64,000 nt of DNA from Kaistella carnis (GTDB lineage: Bacteria; Bacteroidota; Bacteroidia; Flavobacteriales; Weeksellaceae). Position numbers and translations under genes: made by a program. The DNA is taken from the NCBI RefSeq assembly GCF_003860585.1, contig NZ_CP034159.1:2604001-2668000 (forward strand), written 5' to 3'. Below the pieces are notes generated by a model. That model was not told where the DNA came from. It searched no databases and saw only the letters and a program-made list of their open reading frames with translations. This document shows, one piece after another, positions 26,166 through 35,545 of the stretch (the first letter of the stretch is position 1; every line of letters begins with the position of its first letter).

Positions 26166-29100
26166 ATGAACTTAAAGAAAAAGACATTTGAAATTCCTTT
26201 TATCGGTTACGACTACGGGAAAGACAACAAATGGAATTTTGATGCACTTATCGGTCAGTTTGGAAATCCAATTATTGGAATTCAGATCAAAAATAACGTT
26301 GAACAATATTCTGCGGATCCAGATGCCTATCTTCAATTTCATACTATTTTGAATCAGGTTGTTGCAATTATTGGCGAAAATCATATTGTTCAAAAGATTG
26401 ATATTTTCAGTAAACAAACTTATGTTGCTGAAAAATCTACCGAATTTCTACAACATAAATATTCAGAACATTTCGACGGAAGATTATTTAAAACCATAGA
26501 CACGCTTTTACTTTTCACGGATATTGTAGATCAAAACACAAAGAAAAATACCTACAAATATTCTGCAAAATCTTACAAAGTTTTGCGCGATAAATGTCTG
26601 AAAATATTCATGCTTCTCTCTCAAAACGAATGTGATCCTCAATTTTTAAAGGAGAAAGATTTAGAGTATTACATCAATGGAGTTCTCTCAATGAACTTTT
26701 CCAAAACGCCTTCATTTAACAATATCAAAGCCACCAGTGAGCATTTGATTATTGGAGATAAGTTCGTAAAAACAATCAGTTTTGTAGATGTAGAAAGGAT
26801 AGAACTTCCTTCTGAAATTGAAACTTATTCCTTTTTAGGTGGTAATGGATCTGCGTCTGAAACTGCAGTAGATAATTTTTCTTTTATCAATGAACTGGAT
26901 GATTACAAGACTATCATTTACAATCAAATAATTTCTATTCCACAGCAATCTTCTAAACAGAGGGAACTGGAAAAGAAGAAAAAGAAGCACGAAGGAGTTG
27001 CAAATAATTCCCCTTCCAATGCTATTGTAGCAGAAGAAATTGATGACCTGCTGCATAATATCGCTATGGACGGTCAACTGATTGTAGATGCGCATTTTTC
27101 AATGTGCTACTCCACAGATTCTTTGGAAAAAATGGAAGAAATCCAATCGTTAATTGAAAACAAATTGTTCATGAAGGGAATAATCGTTTCGCAAAATTCC
27201 TACAACCAGTTGGAACTATTTCGATGTTGTATTCCGGGCAATGCGGTGGAATTAAAAACATACGATCTTTTTACAACGACAAGCGAAGCGGCCTTGTGTT
27301 TTTTTTTTAAAGAAAGTTACCCGGTGAACGAAGATTCTAATTTCTACCTGCGATTTACCGATCGACAGGGTGTTCCATTAAAGATAGATCCTTCAGATTT
27401 ACCAATGAAAACCGGCAGAATAAATAACAGAAATAAGTTTGTACTTGGTCCATCCGGTTCTGGTAAATCTTTCTTGATGAATAATATCGTGGAGCAATAC
27501 CTCACTTACAATTATGATGTAATTATTGTTGATACAGGTGATTCCTATTCCGGACTTTGCGCGTATAAAGGTGGAAGGTATATTCAATACACGGAAGAAA
27601 AGCCAATCACGATGAATCCATTTCTAATGGACAAAAACGAGTTCAATATTGAAAAAATTGAATTTTTAACCAATCTTGTTTTTCTCATTTGGCAAGGTGC
27701 AGATTCTACGATGAGTTCTACACAAAAATCCATTTTAGATAATGTTTTGATGTCTTATTATCATCAGTTTTTCAATGGAGGAACTGATTGGTTTGAGAAC
27801 AAAACTTCAGAAGAATTATTTCAGTACCTGCGAAAATATAATATTCATGAAGAGGACATTGTTGCTGAATATGAACAAGATTTAAAGGAAAATCAGAATT
27901 ATTATGATGTTTTAGAAATTGCTTTTAATGCTACGGCAACTGACATTAGAGATCAGGGAAGAAAATTAATTTCATTACATCATCCCGATAAAAACGTAAG
28001 TAATCCGGATTATGATCCTTCTAAATTTTATCAAGTTTTTGAAGCCTACGAAACTTTAAATGATGCAGAAAGAAGGAAGATCTATGATGAAACACAACTC
28101 ATTATTACAAAGACAAAAAGCATTATCAAACGTCCTGAAAATAGTGATGAATGGCAACATGCAATTAGAAATGCATTGATAAAAAGAATTACAGAACTGG
28201 AAGAGAAATTAACTGTTCCAGAATTATCATTCAATAGTTTTTATGATTACTGCGATCAGTTTTTACCGATTTATTTGAATAATAAAAAGCATAAAATTGA
28301 TGAGAGTGAATTCAAACTGCGAACGTTTCTCTTTGTTTTAAAGGATTTTTATAAAGGTGGAAGATATGGAACAACACTTAATGAAAATGCAGACAATACT
28401 TTGTTTGATGAGCCTTTTATTGTTTTTGAGATTGATAACGTAAAAGATAATCCGAAGTTATTTCCAATCGTTACGCTCATTATCATGGACACTTTCATTC
28501 AAAAAATGAGATTACGGAAAGACAGAAGGAAAGCCTTAATTATTGAAGAAGCCTGGAAAGCAATTGCTTCAAAACTAATGGGTGGATATATTCTTTATCT
28601 CTATAAAACGGTAAGAAAATTCTGGGGAGAAGCAGTGGTGGTAACGCAGGAGTTGGATGATATCATTGGAAACACAGTGGTGAAGGATTCTATCATTAAT
28701 AATTCTGATACATTCATTCTACTGGATCAGACAAAATTCAAGGATAATTTCGATAAAATCGCTTCATTGCTTTCTTTAAATAAGGTCGAACAGAATAAAA
28801 TATTCACCATTAATAATCTGAATAACAAATTTGGAAGAAGTCGCTTCAAAGAATTTTATATCAAGCGCGGATCCAAAGGAGAAGTCTATGGAAATGAAGT
28901 TTCACTCGAACAATATCTTACGTACACCACAGAAAAGCCCGAAAAAATCGCCATTGAATATTACGCAGAACACTGTGAAAATTATGATAAAGCGCTTCAA
29001 TTATTTGTAAAAGATTTTACAATCCTTGATGATAAAATGGAAAATATGGTGGGGCTGGTTAATCTTTACAAGCAACCATTAAATGAAGATGTGATTGAAT

Positions 29101-29231
29101 ATTACAAACAACTACAACAGCAATACAGCGATCAAAATATTTTAAAAATTATTGACCAGGTATTGGTTGACAGGCAAATGAATCTCAAAGAACTCGTTGA
29201 ATCCAAAAAATTTGAATATGAAAAAGTTTAG
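26166..29231 (+). CDS. traG: TraG conjugation ATPase (VirB4-like) with inserted J domain
   Basis: A 1021-residue ATPase that powers pilus assembly and DNA transfer. Walker A is GPSGSGKS (428-435) and Walker B is LIIEEAW (about 791-797). Between them, residues about 577-643 form a DnaJ-type J domain: NYYDVLEIAF, the HPD tripeptide at 606-608 (LISLHHPDKN), and FEAYETLNDAERRKIYDE. The flanks rejoin typical TraG sequence (SFNSFYDYCDQFLP). The insertion is in frame and makes the protein longer than I would expect for TraG. It might recruit host DnaK (inference). traI-like begins inside its 3' end. Confidence 0.93.
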   Translation: MNLKKKTFEIPFIGYDYGKDNKWNFDALIGQFGNPIIGIQIKNNVEQYSADPDAYLQFHTILNQVVAIIGENHIVQKIDIFSKQTYVAEKSTEFLQHKYSEHFDGRLFKTIDTLLLFTDIVDQNTKKNTYKYSAKSYKVLRDKCLKIFMLLSQNECDPQFLKEKDLEYYINGVLSMNFSKTPSFNNIKATSEHLIIGDKFVKTISFVDVERIELPSEIETYSFLGGNGSASETAVDNFSFINELDDYKTIIYNQIISIPQQSSKQRELEKKKKKHEGVANNSPSNAIVAEEIDDLLHNIAMDGQLIVDAHFSMCYSTDSLEKMEEIQSLIENKLFMKGIIVSQNSYNQLELFRCCIPGNAVELKTYDLFTTTSEAALCFFFKESYPVNEDSNFYLRFTDRQGVPLKIDPSDLPMKTGRINNRNKFVLGPSGSGKSFLMNNIVEQYLTYNYDVIIVDTGDSYSGLCAYKGGRYIQYTEEKPITMNPFLMDKNEFNIEKIEFLTNLVFLIWQGADSTMSSTQKSILDNVLMSYYHQFFNGGTDWFENKTSEELFQYLRKYNIHEEDIVAEYEQDLKENQNYYDVLEIAFNATATDIRDQGRKLISLHHPDKNVSNPDYDPSKFYQVFEAYETLNDAERRKIYDETQLIITKTKSIIKRPENSDEWQHAIRNALIKRITELEEKLTVPELSFNSFYDYCDQFLPIYLNNKKHKIDESEFKLRTFLFVLKDFYKGGRYGTTLNENADNTLFDEPFIVFEIDNVKDNPKLFPIVTLIIMDTFIQKMRLRKDRRKALIIEEAWKAIASKLMGGYILYLYKTVRKFWGEAVVVTQELDDIIGNTVVKDSIINNSDTFILLDQTKFKDNFDKIASLLSLNKVEQNKIFTINNLNNKFGRSRFKEFYIKRGSKGEVYGNEVSLEQYLTYTTEKPEKIAIEYYAEHCENYDKALQLFVKDFTILDDKMENMVGLVNLYKQPLNEDVIEYYKQLQQQYSDQNILKIIDQVLVDRQMNLKELVESKKFEYEKV

Positions 29232-29874
29232 CATTTCATTATTGTTAATGGCTGGAAGTTTTGCCTTTGCGCAAAATACATACATCGATGTTACCACCAC
29301 ACTCGCTCTCAAGTTGTATTCTGATAATCTGGAAAATCAACAGGAGAAAACAATTGAGCAGCAAACGAAATTACAGCAGGCGCAAACTTGGGTGAGTACT
29401 CAAATGGCAGTGGCGAACAATATTCAAAATAAAGTTTTAAAAGGGCTGAATGAAGTTTCCGGAACTTTAAAAAACGGAGTTCAGGTGGTGAGCATTTATA
29501 ATGAATTAGACCGGTGCTTACAATATTCAAATGACATCTTAACATTGACAAGCAACAAGCCACAGTATTCAGTATTTGGCGTAAAAGCAACGCAAAAAGC
29601 CTATGAGCAAGTTATAAAATTAACTACAGATGTTACTGATTTATTGAAACCGGGCGAACTAAATCTTGCGACTGCCGGAGATCGGTATAAATTACTTTTT
29701 TCAGTTTCTCAAAATGTGACGATGTTAAAAATCTGGTTGCTTGCTACAAAACTAAACATTGAACGGGCAATCAGGTTGGGTTGGTTCCAGTCGATTAATC
29801 CATTTCAAGGGTATATTAATACAGATATGAGCATTGTAGAAAATATTATGTGGACGTACAAAAATAGATTTTAG
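29218..29874 (+). CDS. TraI-like secreted conjugation protein (DUF4141-like)
   Basis: A 218-residue protein. The ATG at 29218 gives a clean signal peptide (MKKFSISLLLMAGSFAFAQ) and overlaps traG by 14 bases. The mature part is helical with a coiled coil (LENQQEKTIEQQTKLQQAQ) and ends SIVENIMWTYKNRF. It fits the TraI/DUF4141 position after traG, a periplasmic VirB5-like channel part. It has two similar neighbours downstream. Confidence 0.7.
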   Translation: MKKFSISLLLMAGSFAFAQNTYIDVTTTLALKLYSDNLENQQEKTIEQQTKLQQAQTWVSTQMAVANNIQNKVLKGLNEVSGTLKNGVQVVSIYNELDRCLQYSNDILTLTSNKPQYSVFGVKATQKAYEQVIKLTTDVTDLLKPGELNLATAGDRYKLLFSVSQNVTMLKIWLLATKLNIERAIRLGWFQSINPFQGYINTDMSIVENIMWTYKNRF

Positions 29875-29890
29875 ACTTAAAATATCTTCT

Positions 29891-30568
29891 ATGAAAAGGA
29901 AACTCATTCTTTTAATTATTCTGCCTGCAGTTTATGTCGTGTTAAGTTCTTCCGGAGGAAATTCTACACCGCCGTGGCAAAAAGAAAACGTCTCTTTTCC
30001 TATGATGAATCAGGAAATCCGCCACACTATGGAGGAAAATGATCGTCAGAAAACAATGAAAAGCAAGCAGGACATTAATTTAACTACTGAAGTAGTAAAC
30101 AAAAAACAGTGGGAAAAATTTAAGGAAACAACGACGAAAATTCAGGAGAGATTGCGATTGGTTGATTTTGCAATGCAAGCCATTCCGACAGGCTATGCTA
30201 TTTATTTGGAAAGTCAGAAAATTCAGGATATCCAGTCGAAGATTATTACTGAAATCCAGACTGCACCTTACTCCTTGGCGGTCGTGTTACCTGCAGAAAT
30301 AAAATTTGTGGATGATATGCAAATGGTAGTCAGATTACTTTCGGGAATCGTGATTTCTTATGGAGCCATAAATCAAATGGAGAAAGCGGAGAGAAAAATA
30401 TTACTGGAATACGCATTAGGAGAAGTCACAAATTTAAGGAGAGATTCATTATTCATGTTGATGAAAGTTAGAGATATCAAAAAGAAAGTGGAATGGACAA
30501 AGTTTGTAATCCTCAATTACATCAATAAAGATAAGCAGATCGTAGAACAAATCATCATTCACTTTTAA
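29891..30568 (+). CDS. Exported helical protein of the tra operon
   Basis: A 225-residue protein with an N-terminal hydrophobic segment (KLILLIILPAVYVVLSSS) and a helical body (KKQWEKFKETTTKIQERLRL). Its size and layout resemble the TraI-like genes on both sides, suggesting a distant paralogue. I cannot name the family. It is co-directional within the operon, 16 bases after the previous gene. Confidence 0.6.
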   Translation: MKRKLILLIILPAVYVVLSSSGGNSTPPWQKENVSFPMMNQEIRHTMEENDRQKTMKSKQDINLTTEVVNKKQWEKFKETTTKIQERLRLVDFAMQAIPTGYAIYLESQKIQDIQSKIITEIQTAPYSLAVVLPAEIKFVDDMQMVVRLLSGIVISYGAINQMEKAERKILLEYALGEVTNLRRDSLFMLMKVRDIKKKVEWTKFVILNYINKDKQIVEQIIIHF

Positions 30569-30577
30569 AATTATTTT

Positions 30578-31246
30578 ATGAGAAATATTTTATTTTTTTC
30601 GATCGCTGTCTGCACAACTTTTCTAAAATTGAATGCACAGACTGTTGTTTACAATGACAAACTACTGATGCAGTTGACCAAAAATCAAGCGGTGCGGTTG
30701 GCCAGTAATGAATCTTATTTAAATTCTTATGAAAAGCAGAAGAAAACCTACGACGAAATTAAACAGAAGATAGCGCAGGTAGTAGCAATTCAGGAATATA
30801 TTTATGACAAACTCACTAATATAAATTCAGCCATTAAACAGGGAAAACAACTTTATTATTTATCGAAAACTTTTGTTCAAATCGGTATTAACGCAAATGA
30901 TGTGTTATCGCTTACAGTCCAACATCCAGAGTATGCAATTCTTCTCAATAGATTTTATATCGGTGCAACACAAGAATTGTTGAAGATGCAATCAGAATTA
31001 ACAAATGATATTCTGCATGAAGAGAATGATTTTTTAATGGATCCTTATGACAGGCAAGTTTTGATTCAAAATCTTTCCACGAAAGCACAAATGGTAAATG
31101 GCTATTTAATCTGTATAAAGATCAGATTAAAAAATGCCAGAAAAACACCTTACATCTATCAAATTCCAACCATAAATACTTATGTAAACCTTGATAGAGC
31201 CATAGTAAAAAACATATTAGCGAACTACAATTTCATTTTTAATTAA
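30578..31246 (+). CDS. TraI-like secreted protein, second copy
   Basis: A 222-residue protein with a signal peptide (MRNILFFSIAVCTTFLKLNAQ). The C-terminus (NLDRAIVKNILANYNFIFN) parallels that of the first TraI-like protein (SIVENIMWTYKNRF), and the size and helical content match. Likely a duplicated periplasmic component of the mating channel. Confidence 0.62.
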   Translation: MRNILFFSIAVCTTFLKLNAQTVVYNDKLLMQLTKNQAVRLASNESYLNSYEKQKKTYDEIKQKIAQVVAIQEYIYDKLTNINSAIKQGKQLYYLSKTFVQIGINANDVLSLTVQHPEYAILLNRFYIGATQELLKMQSELTNDILHEENDFLMDPYDRQVLIQNLSTKAQMVNGYLICIKIRLKNARKTPYIYQIPTINTYVNLDRAIVKNILANYNFIFN

Positions 31247-31253
31247 AAAAATT

Positions 31254-32075
31254 ATGAAAAGAAATTTTTTCAACAAGTTATTATTTATTCCAGCATTCTT
31301 ACTTGGCAGTTTTAGTTTTGGACAGGTCAAAAGATTAAATGATCCGTCGATAGTTGCACATAACAAAAGAATGGTATTTGAATCCTGGGGAGATTTTCGT
31401 CCTTATCCAAAATATACTTTGGGTGTTCAGACCAACTTTGCTTATGCTACCGTTTGGGGTTGGCTTGCACCGGCTAAAAATAGAGATTATAAAGATGGTG
31501 CAGATATTCGTCCGTTAAAGCCAACGGGCCTTGAAGTGCAAAGGCTTGTTGAACTGGAATTTCAAAGGAAGGAGGCGGAAAAAATAAAAATTCAGGTCGA
31601 TACACTTTACACTCGAAATGTGCAGGATTTAGCGCATTGGAGTTCTGCAACTGTTTCCGCAGATCCTCTTTGGCTATTATATTATCACCGAATGCTGAAT
31701 CCTTTGAATTCATTTCCGGTTAATCCTCAAAATTATTTCGAATGGCAATTGAAGGATGATAAAACCTATCAGAATATGCTGGCAAATGGGGGAATTGCAC
31801 ACCTTGAAAAGGAGTTGGCTTTGCTGAAAGATAAATACAAAAATTCACGGACTTTGGATATGCCTCGCGGAAAACGATTTCTAATGTACCATGAAACTTT
31901 AATAGGTTGGAGAAATTTTACAAATCAATTAAGAGCCTTTGATAATAAGAACACGCTCTATCTGGAATATAAAAAACTGCTTACAAAACCTAAATATAAG
32001 ATCGAAGCGAACTGGCAAGCAAAAGATATAGCAATTGCTCAAAAAGTAATGTTGGATTATAAAAACAAATTTTAA
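31254..32075 (+). CDS. Secreted conjugation-operon protein
   Basis: A 273-residue protein with a signal peptide (FIPAFLLGSFSFGQ) and a Trp/Tyr-rich body (FESWGDFRPYPKYTLGVQTN, FAYATVWGWLAPAKN). Conserved genes of this size occur between traI-like and traJ in related elements, but I cannot assign a family name. It is 7 bases after the previous gene and 3 before traJ. Confidence 0.6.
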   Translation: MKRNFFNKLLFIPAFLLGSFSFGQVKRLNDPSIVAHNKRMVFESWGDFRPYPKYTLGVQTNFAYATVWGWLAPAKNRDYKDGADIRPLKPTGLEVQRLVELEFQRKEAEKIKIQVDTLYTRNVQDLAHWSSATVSADPLWLLYYHRMLNPLNSFPVNPQNYFEWQLKDDKTYQNMLANGGIAHLEKELALLKDKYKNSRTLDMPRGKRFLMYHETLIGWRNFTNQLRAFDNKNTLYLEYKKLLTKPKYKIEANWQAKDIAIAQKVMLDYKNKF

Positions 32076-32078
32076 AAG

Positions 32079-33302
32079 ATGAATAAATATGTAACACTCA
32101 CAATTTGTCTATTGTTGATTTTTCTGCCGACAATTGTATTTGGTCAAACCAATGATACAGCAAGTTATAACAAACTTTTGCAATTTTTAAAAGGCGACGG
32201 CGCTTTTGAGAAATGGTTTATGGAAGCCTTTACAAAACTAGACACAACAATGGCGGCACAATCTGCAGGAGCAGTAATGTTGGGACAAGCAATTGGCGGT
32301 TTTGGTGCATTGTGCTACATGGGATATTTGGGTTGGCAAATGCAGGAAGGAGCAAGACCTTGGGAAGTTACCCCGATGATTCGACCAACCATTATTGCAT
32401 TTATTTTAATGTATTGGGGAGCATTTACCTCAATGATTCAATATCCCCTACAATCTCTCGCAGAACCTGGAATTGCACTTTTTCAAGAGATTGAGCAAGA
32501 CGCCAATGATTTAAGAGTAGAACGCTTTAAAAAACAAAACCAAATTTTAGAAATTCTTATTAAACAACAAGCGGAAGAAGAAGCCAAACAGGAAACTTTG
32601 GATAAGTTGGAAGGCAAAGCAGATGACAGTTGGTATGACATCGATGTAGATAAATTATTAGCACCTGCAAAAGAATGGTATATGAAAATGGAATTTAAAA
32701 TTCAGAAAACATTATCAGAAATTATTGAAGGAGTTTCTTTAACCATACTTCGGGTTTGCACCTATTTAATTTTCTTCATTCAAAAAATATGGAGTTATGT
32801 ACTTATTATTTTGGGACCGATTGCTATTGGAATTTCCTTGATACCCGGATTTGAAAATTCATTTAGCAATTGGGTGACGAAATTCATCAATATCAATCTC
32901 TACACTTTTATCACATACACCATTATCAATATTGGACAGCAATTAATTATGTCTGGTTACCAAATGGAATTGGATAGATATGCTTTGATAATAGATTCAG
33001 GTGGCGTTGCAGATATGAATACACTGCGTGTTTATGTTCAAAATAGCGGAATGATGTACACTGCATTATTTCCGGCGGTTGCTTACATCGTTACGGGAAT
33101 TGGAATTTTAATGGTTCCGTCTATCGCAGATTCAATTGTTTCTGCAGGTGGAGCAGGAATTATGAGTAAAGGAAAAGCAGCAGGAGGTACAGTTGCAAGT
33201 GTTGGACGAGCAGCGACAGCAGCGGCCGCGAGTGGAGCAGCAGGTGCCATAACTGCCGCCAGAGAAATTGCGAAATCAGTAAATAAAATGAATAAAAAAT
33301 AG
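32079..33302 (+). CDS. traJ: Conjugative transposon protein TraJ (VirB6-like)
   Basis: A 407-residue polytopic membrane protein with an N-terminal signal (LTICLLLIFLPTIVFGQ) and several later helices (ILRVCTYLIFFIQKIWSYVL, ILGPIAIGISLIPGF). The segment GFENSFSNWVTKFININLY is typical of TraJ. A C-terminal Ala/Gly-rich tail follows (TAAAASGAAGAITAA). It forms part of the inner-membrane channel. Confidence 0.9.
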   Translation: MNKYVTLTICLLLIFLPTIVFGQTNDTASYNKLLQFLKGDGAFEKWFMEAFTKLDTTMAAQSAGAVMLGQAIGGFGALCYMGYLGWQMQEGARPWEVTPMIRPTIIAFILMYWGAFTSMIQYPLQSLAEPGIALFQEIEQDANDLRVERFKKQNQILEILIKQQAEEEAKQETLDKLEGKADDSWYDIDVDKLLAPAKEWYMKMEFKIQKTLSEIIEGVSLTILRVCTYLIFFIQKIWSYVLIILGPIAIGISLIPGFENSFSNWVTKFININLYTFITYTIINIGQQLIMSGYQMELDRYALIIDSGGVADMNTLRVYVQNSGMMYTALFPAVAYIVTGIGILMVPSIADSIVSAGGAGIMSKGKAAGGTVASVGRAATAAAASGAAGAITAAREIAKSVNKMNKK

Positions 33303-33352
33303 ATCTAAAATCACTTCACACATCTTCATTTCAAATAAAAAATCAGTTTAAA

Positions 33353-33967
33353 ATGCTCGTAAAAAACATAGAACAAAAAATCAAAATAAATAAAGCGGTG
33401 TCGATAGCCTCAATTCTGTTTTCGGTTGTAATCGTGATTGTGGGATTTGTTTTCGCCTATCAGTTGATAAAGGATTCTAGAAAATCTCTTTACGTGATTG
33501 ATAATGGTGTGCCGATTTTGATCAAACAAACCGACGAACTTTTAAATCGTCCCGTAGAATACAAATCTCAAGTCGAATTATTTCACAGGTTATTTTTCAC
33601 ACTTGCACCGGACGATAGATACATTAAGGAAAATGTTGAAAAATCGTTGTATTTGATTGATGATAGTGGAAAGAAGGAATACACCAATTTAAGAGAAAAA
33701 GGTTTTTACAATCAAATAATATCCGGAAACTCACTTGTTACTGTTCGTGCTGATTCTATAAAAATGGATCTGCCAGGTAAAAAATTCATCTACTACGGCA
33801 CTCAAATGATCAATCGAAAAAATAGTTTAATCATGAGAAAATTGATTACTGAAGGGAATTTTGAGGATATGATCAGAAGTCCGAATAATCCACATGGTGT
33901 GTTATTGAGAAATTGGAGGATTTTAGATAATAGTGAGTTATCCAACAAAGCAAAATCAAACTACTAA
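33353..33967 (+). CDS. traK: Conjugative transposon protein TraK (VirB8-like)
   Basis: A 204-residue protein with one N-terminal membrane helix (ASILFSVVIVIVGFVFAY) and a periplasmic domain. SRKSLYVIDNGVPILI and ELFHRLFFTLAPDDRYI are hallmarks of TraK. It bridges inner- and outer-membrane parts of the secretion channel. The next gene overlaps its stop (TAATG), which implies coupled translation. Confidence 0.9.
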   Translation: MLVKNIEQKIKINKAVSIASILFSVVIVIVGFVFAYQLIKDSRKSLYVIDNGVPILIKQTDELLNRPVEYKSQVELFHRLFFTLAPDDRYIKENVEKSLYLIDDSGKKEYTNLREKGFYNQIISGNSLVTVRADSIKMDLPGKKFIYYGTQMINRKNSLIMRKLITEGNFEDMIRSPNNPHGVLLRNWRILDNSELSNKAKSNY

Positions 33968-34332
33968 TGTTTACAGCAAAATATAATTTAACGAAGAAAA
34001 ATCTTCTCATGTTAAAAGAGTGGATATATCAACATCCAAAGAAAGTGTACCGATACATAATGGTTGTGCTGATAATATCTTTTGGGTTGATTTTTATTCA
34101 ATACCACTTTTTCACCCCCAAACTATCGATAGGTAATAAAATTCCAACAATGTATTCTGAAAGTGATCAGGTAAAGGCTGATATGGATAAACATGATCAA
34201 AAAATAGAGGTGATCGTAAACGAATTGCAATCATTGAAAAAGAAAAGAGAAAGCGACCCACTTTCAAAAAATGACAGCCTTCGAATAGAATATTTGTTCA
34301 ACCAATATCAAAATTTAAAAAATGGACATTAA
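33967..34332 (+). CDS. Small TraL-like membrane protein
   Basis: A 121-residue protein with one membrane helix (IMVVLIISFGLIFIQYHFF) and a C-terminal coiled coil (HDQKIEVIVNELQSLKKKRE). It lies between traK and traM, where traL is found in Bacteroidota elements. Overlaps at both ends (TAATG with traK, 11 bases with traM) indicate tight coupling. Confidence 0.68.
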   Translation: MFTAKYNLTKKNLLMLKEWIYQHPKKVYRYIMVVLIISFGLIFIQYHFFTPKLSIGNKIPTMYSESDQVKADMDKHDQKIEVIVNELQSLKKKRESDPLSKNDSLRIEYLFNQYQNLKNGH

Positions 34333-35545
34333 GAAAATTAATTTTAAACAGCCAAAATATATTTTCCCACTGATTCTTTTGCCGGTTATTATTTTTCTTG
34401 GTTTTCAGACTACAAAATACATGGCTAAAGACAAATCAACGGCGGAAACTTCGCAGGATCTCTCATTGAATTTAGGTGAAACTCAAGATTCTATTTTATC
34501 TAAAAATGCGGCATATGATGATCTGTTTGAAAGAGGTGACGGAAGATCAATGCTGGATGGAATGGATAAAGACAAAGATAGTTTGCAAAATTATTCTGAT
34601 AATCTGGATTATAAGCAGAAGCGATATATAGATTCATTAAAAATTGTAAGAAGTCTGAATAGTGGCGCAAATGGTAATGTTGGGAACGAATCCTATTACA
34701 AACAAAAGTCCCAAAATAATTCTGATGAAAAAGACTTTCAGCGTTCCGCGGAAATGATGAGAATACTGAATAATCAGAGTAGTGGAAATGATATTAATGG
34801 AAATAGTAGTTCAGCCACTCAAAATAATTTCCGATCAGCGAAAAACGAGGTTGAAAATGATCCTGTTAAAATGTTGAAAAAGCAAATGCTCATGATGGAT
34901 TCATTAGAAAAAGCAAAAGATCCGGAATATCAATCAGCCCTTGCCGCAGAGAATAAATTGAAAAGAAATAAAGAAAAAATGACTGCATTTCTTAATTCAA
35001 CATTGAGGGTAGATAAATCTTCACTTAATCCAAGTTTTAATTCAATCGCTAAAAAGAACGGCGACAATTTTATTAAAGCGGTGATAGATGAAAATACCAA
35101 AGGCTATTTGGGAAGTAGAATTCGATTTAGATTACTTGAAGAGATAAATGTAGGAAAGCACAAAATTAATAAAGGAACAATCCTGTACGGACAGATTTCA
35201 GGCTTCTCAATGCAAAGGGTAAATCTAAATGTGATTTCAATTTTAAAAGACGGAAATATTTTACCAGTCAATCTCTCTGTTTTTGATATGGACGGAATGC
35301 AGGGACTTTACGTTCCACAAAGTGACTTCCGGGAAATGCTTCGCGAGATGGGAAGTAATTCCGTGCAGGGAACTCAAATGGATAGTGGTGGAGAAAGTTT
35401 TTTCACGAGCCTGTTCTCTAGTTTATTCAGTTCTACTTCGAAAACGATTTCCAATATGATTCGGCAAAATAAAGCAAAACTAAAATACAATTCTTACATC
35501 TATCTGATCAATGACAAAGAACTTAAAAAAAATAACAATGATTAA
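34322..35545 (+). CDS. traM: Conjugative transposon protein TraM (VirB10-like)
   Basis: A 407-residue protein: membrane helix at residues about 12-28 (IFPLILLPVIIFLGF), a long polar region and a C-terminal domain (INKGTILYGQISGFSMQRVN, MDGMQGLYVPQSDFREM) that matches TraM/VirB10-like proteins. It spans the periplasm and energises the outer-membrane pore. It overlaps traN by 8 bases. Confidence 0.9.
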   Translation: MDIKKINFKQPKYIFPLILLPVIIFLGFQTTKYMAKDKSTAETSQDLSLNLGETQDSILSKNAAYDDLFERGDGRSMLDGMDKDKDSLQNYSDNLDYKQKRYIDSLKIVRSLNSGANGNVGNESYYKQKSQNNSDEKDFQRSAEMMRILNNQSSGNDINGNSSSATQNNFRSAKNEVENDPVKMLKKQMLMMDSLEKAKDPEYQSALAAENKLKRNKEKMTAFLNSTLRVDKSSLNPSFNSIAKKNGDNFIKAVIDENTKGYLGSRIRFRLLEEINVGKHKINKGTILYGQISGFSMQRVNLNVISILKDGNILPVNLSVFDMDGMQGLYVPQSDFREMLREMGSNSVQGTQMDSGGESFFTSLFSSLFSSTSKTISNMIRQNKAKLKYNSYIYLINDKELKKNNND

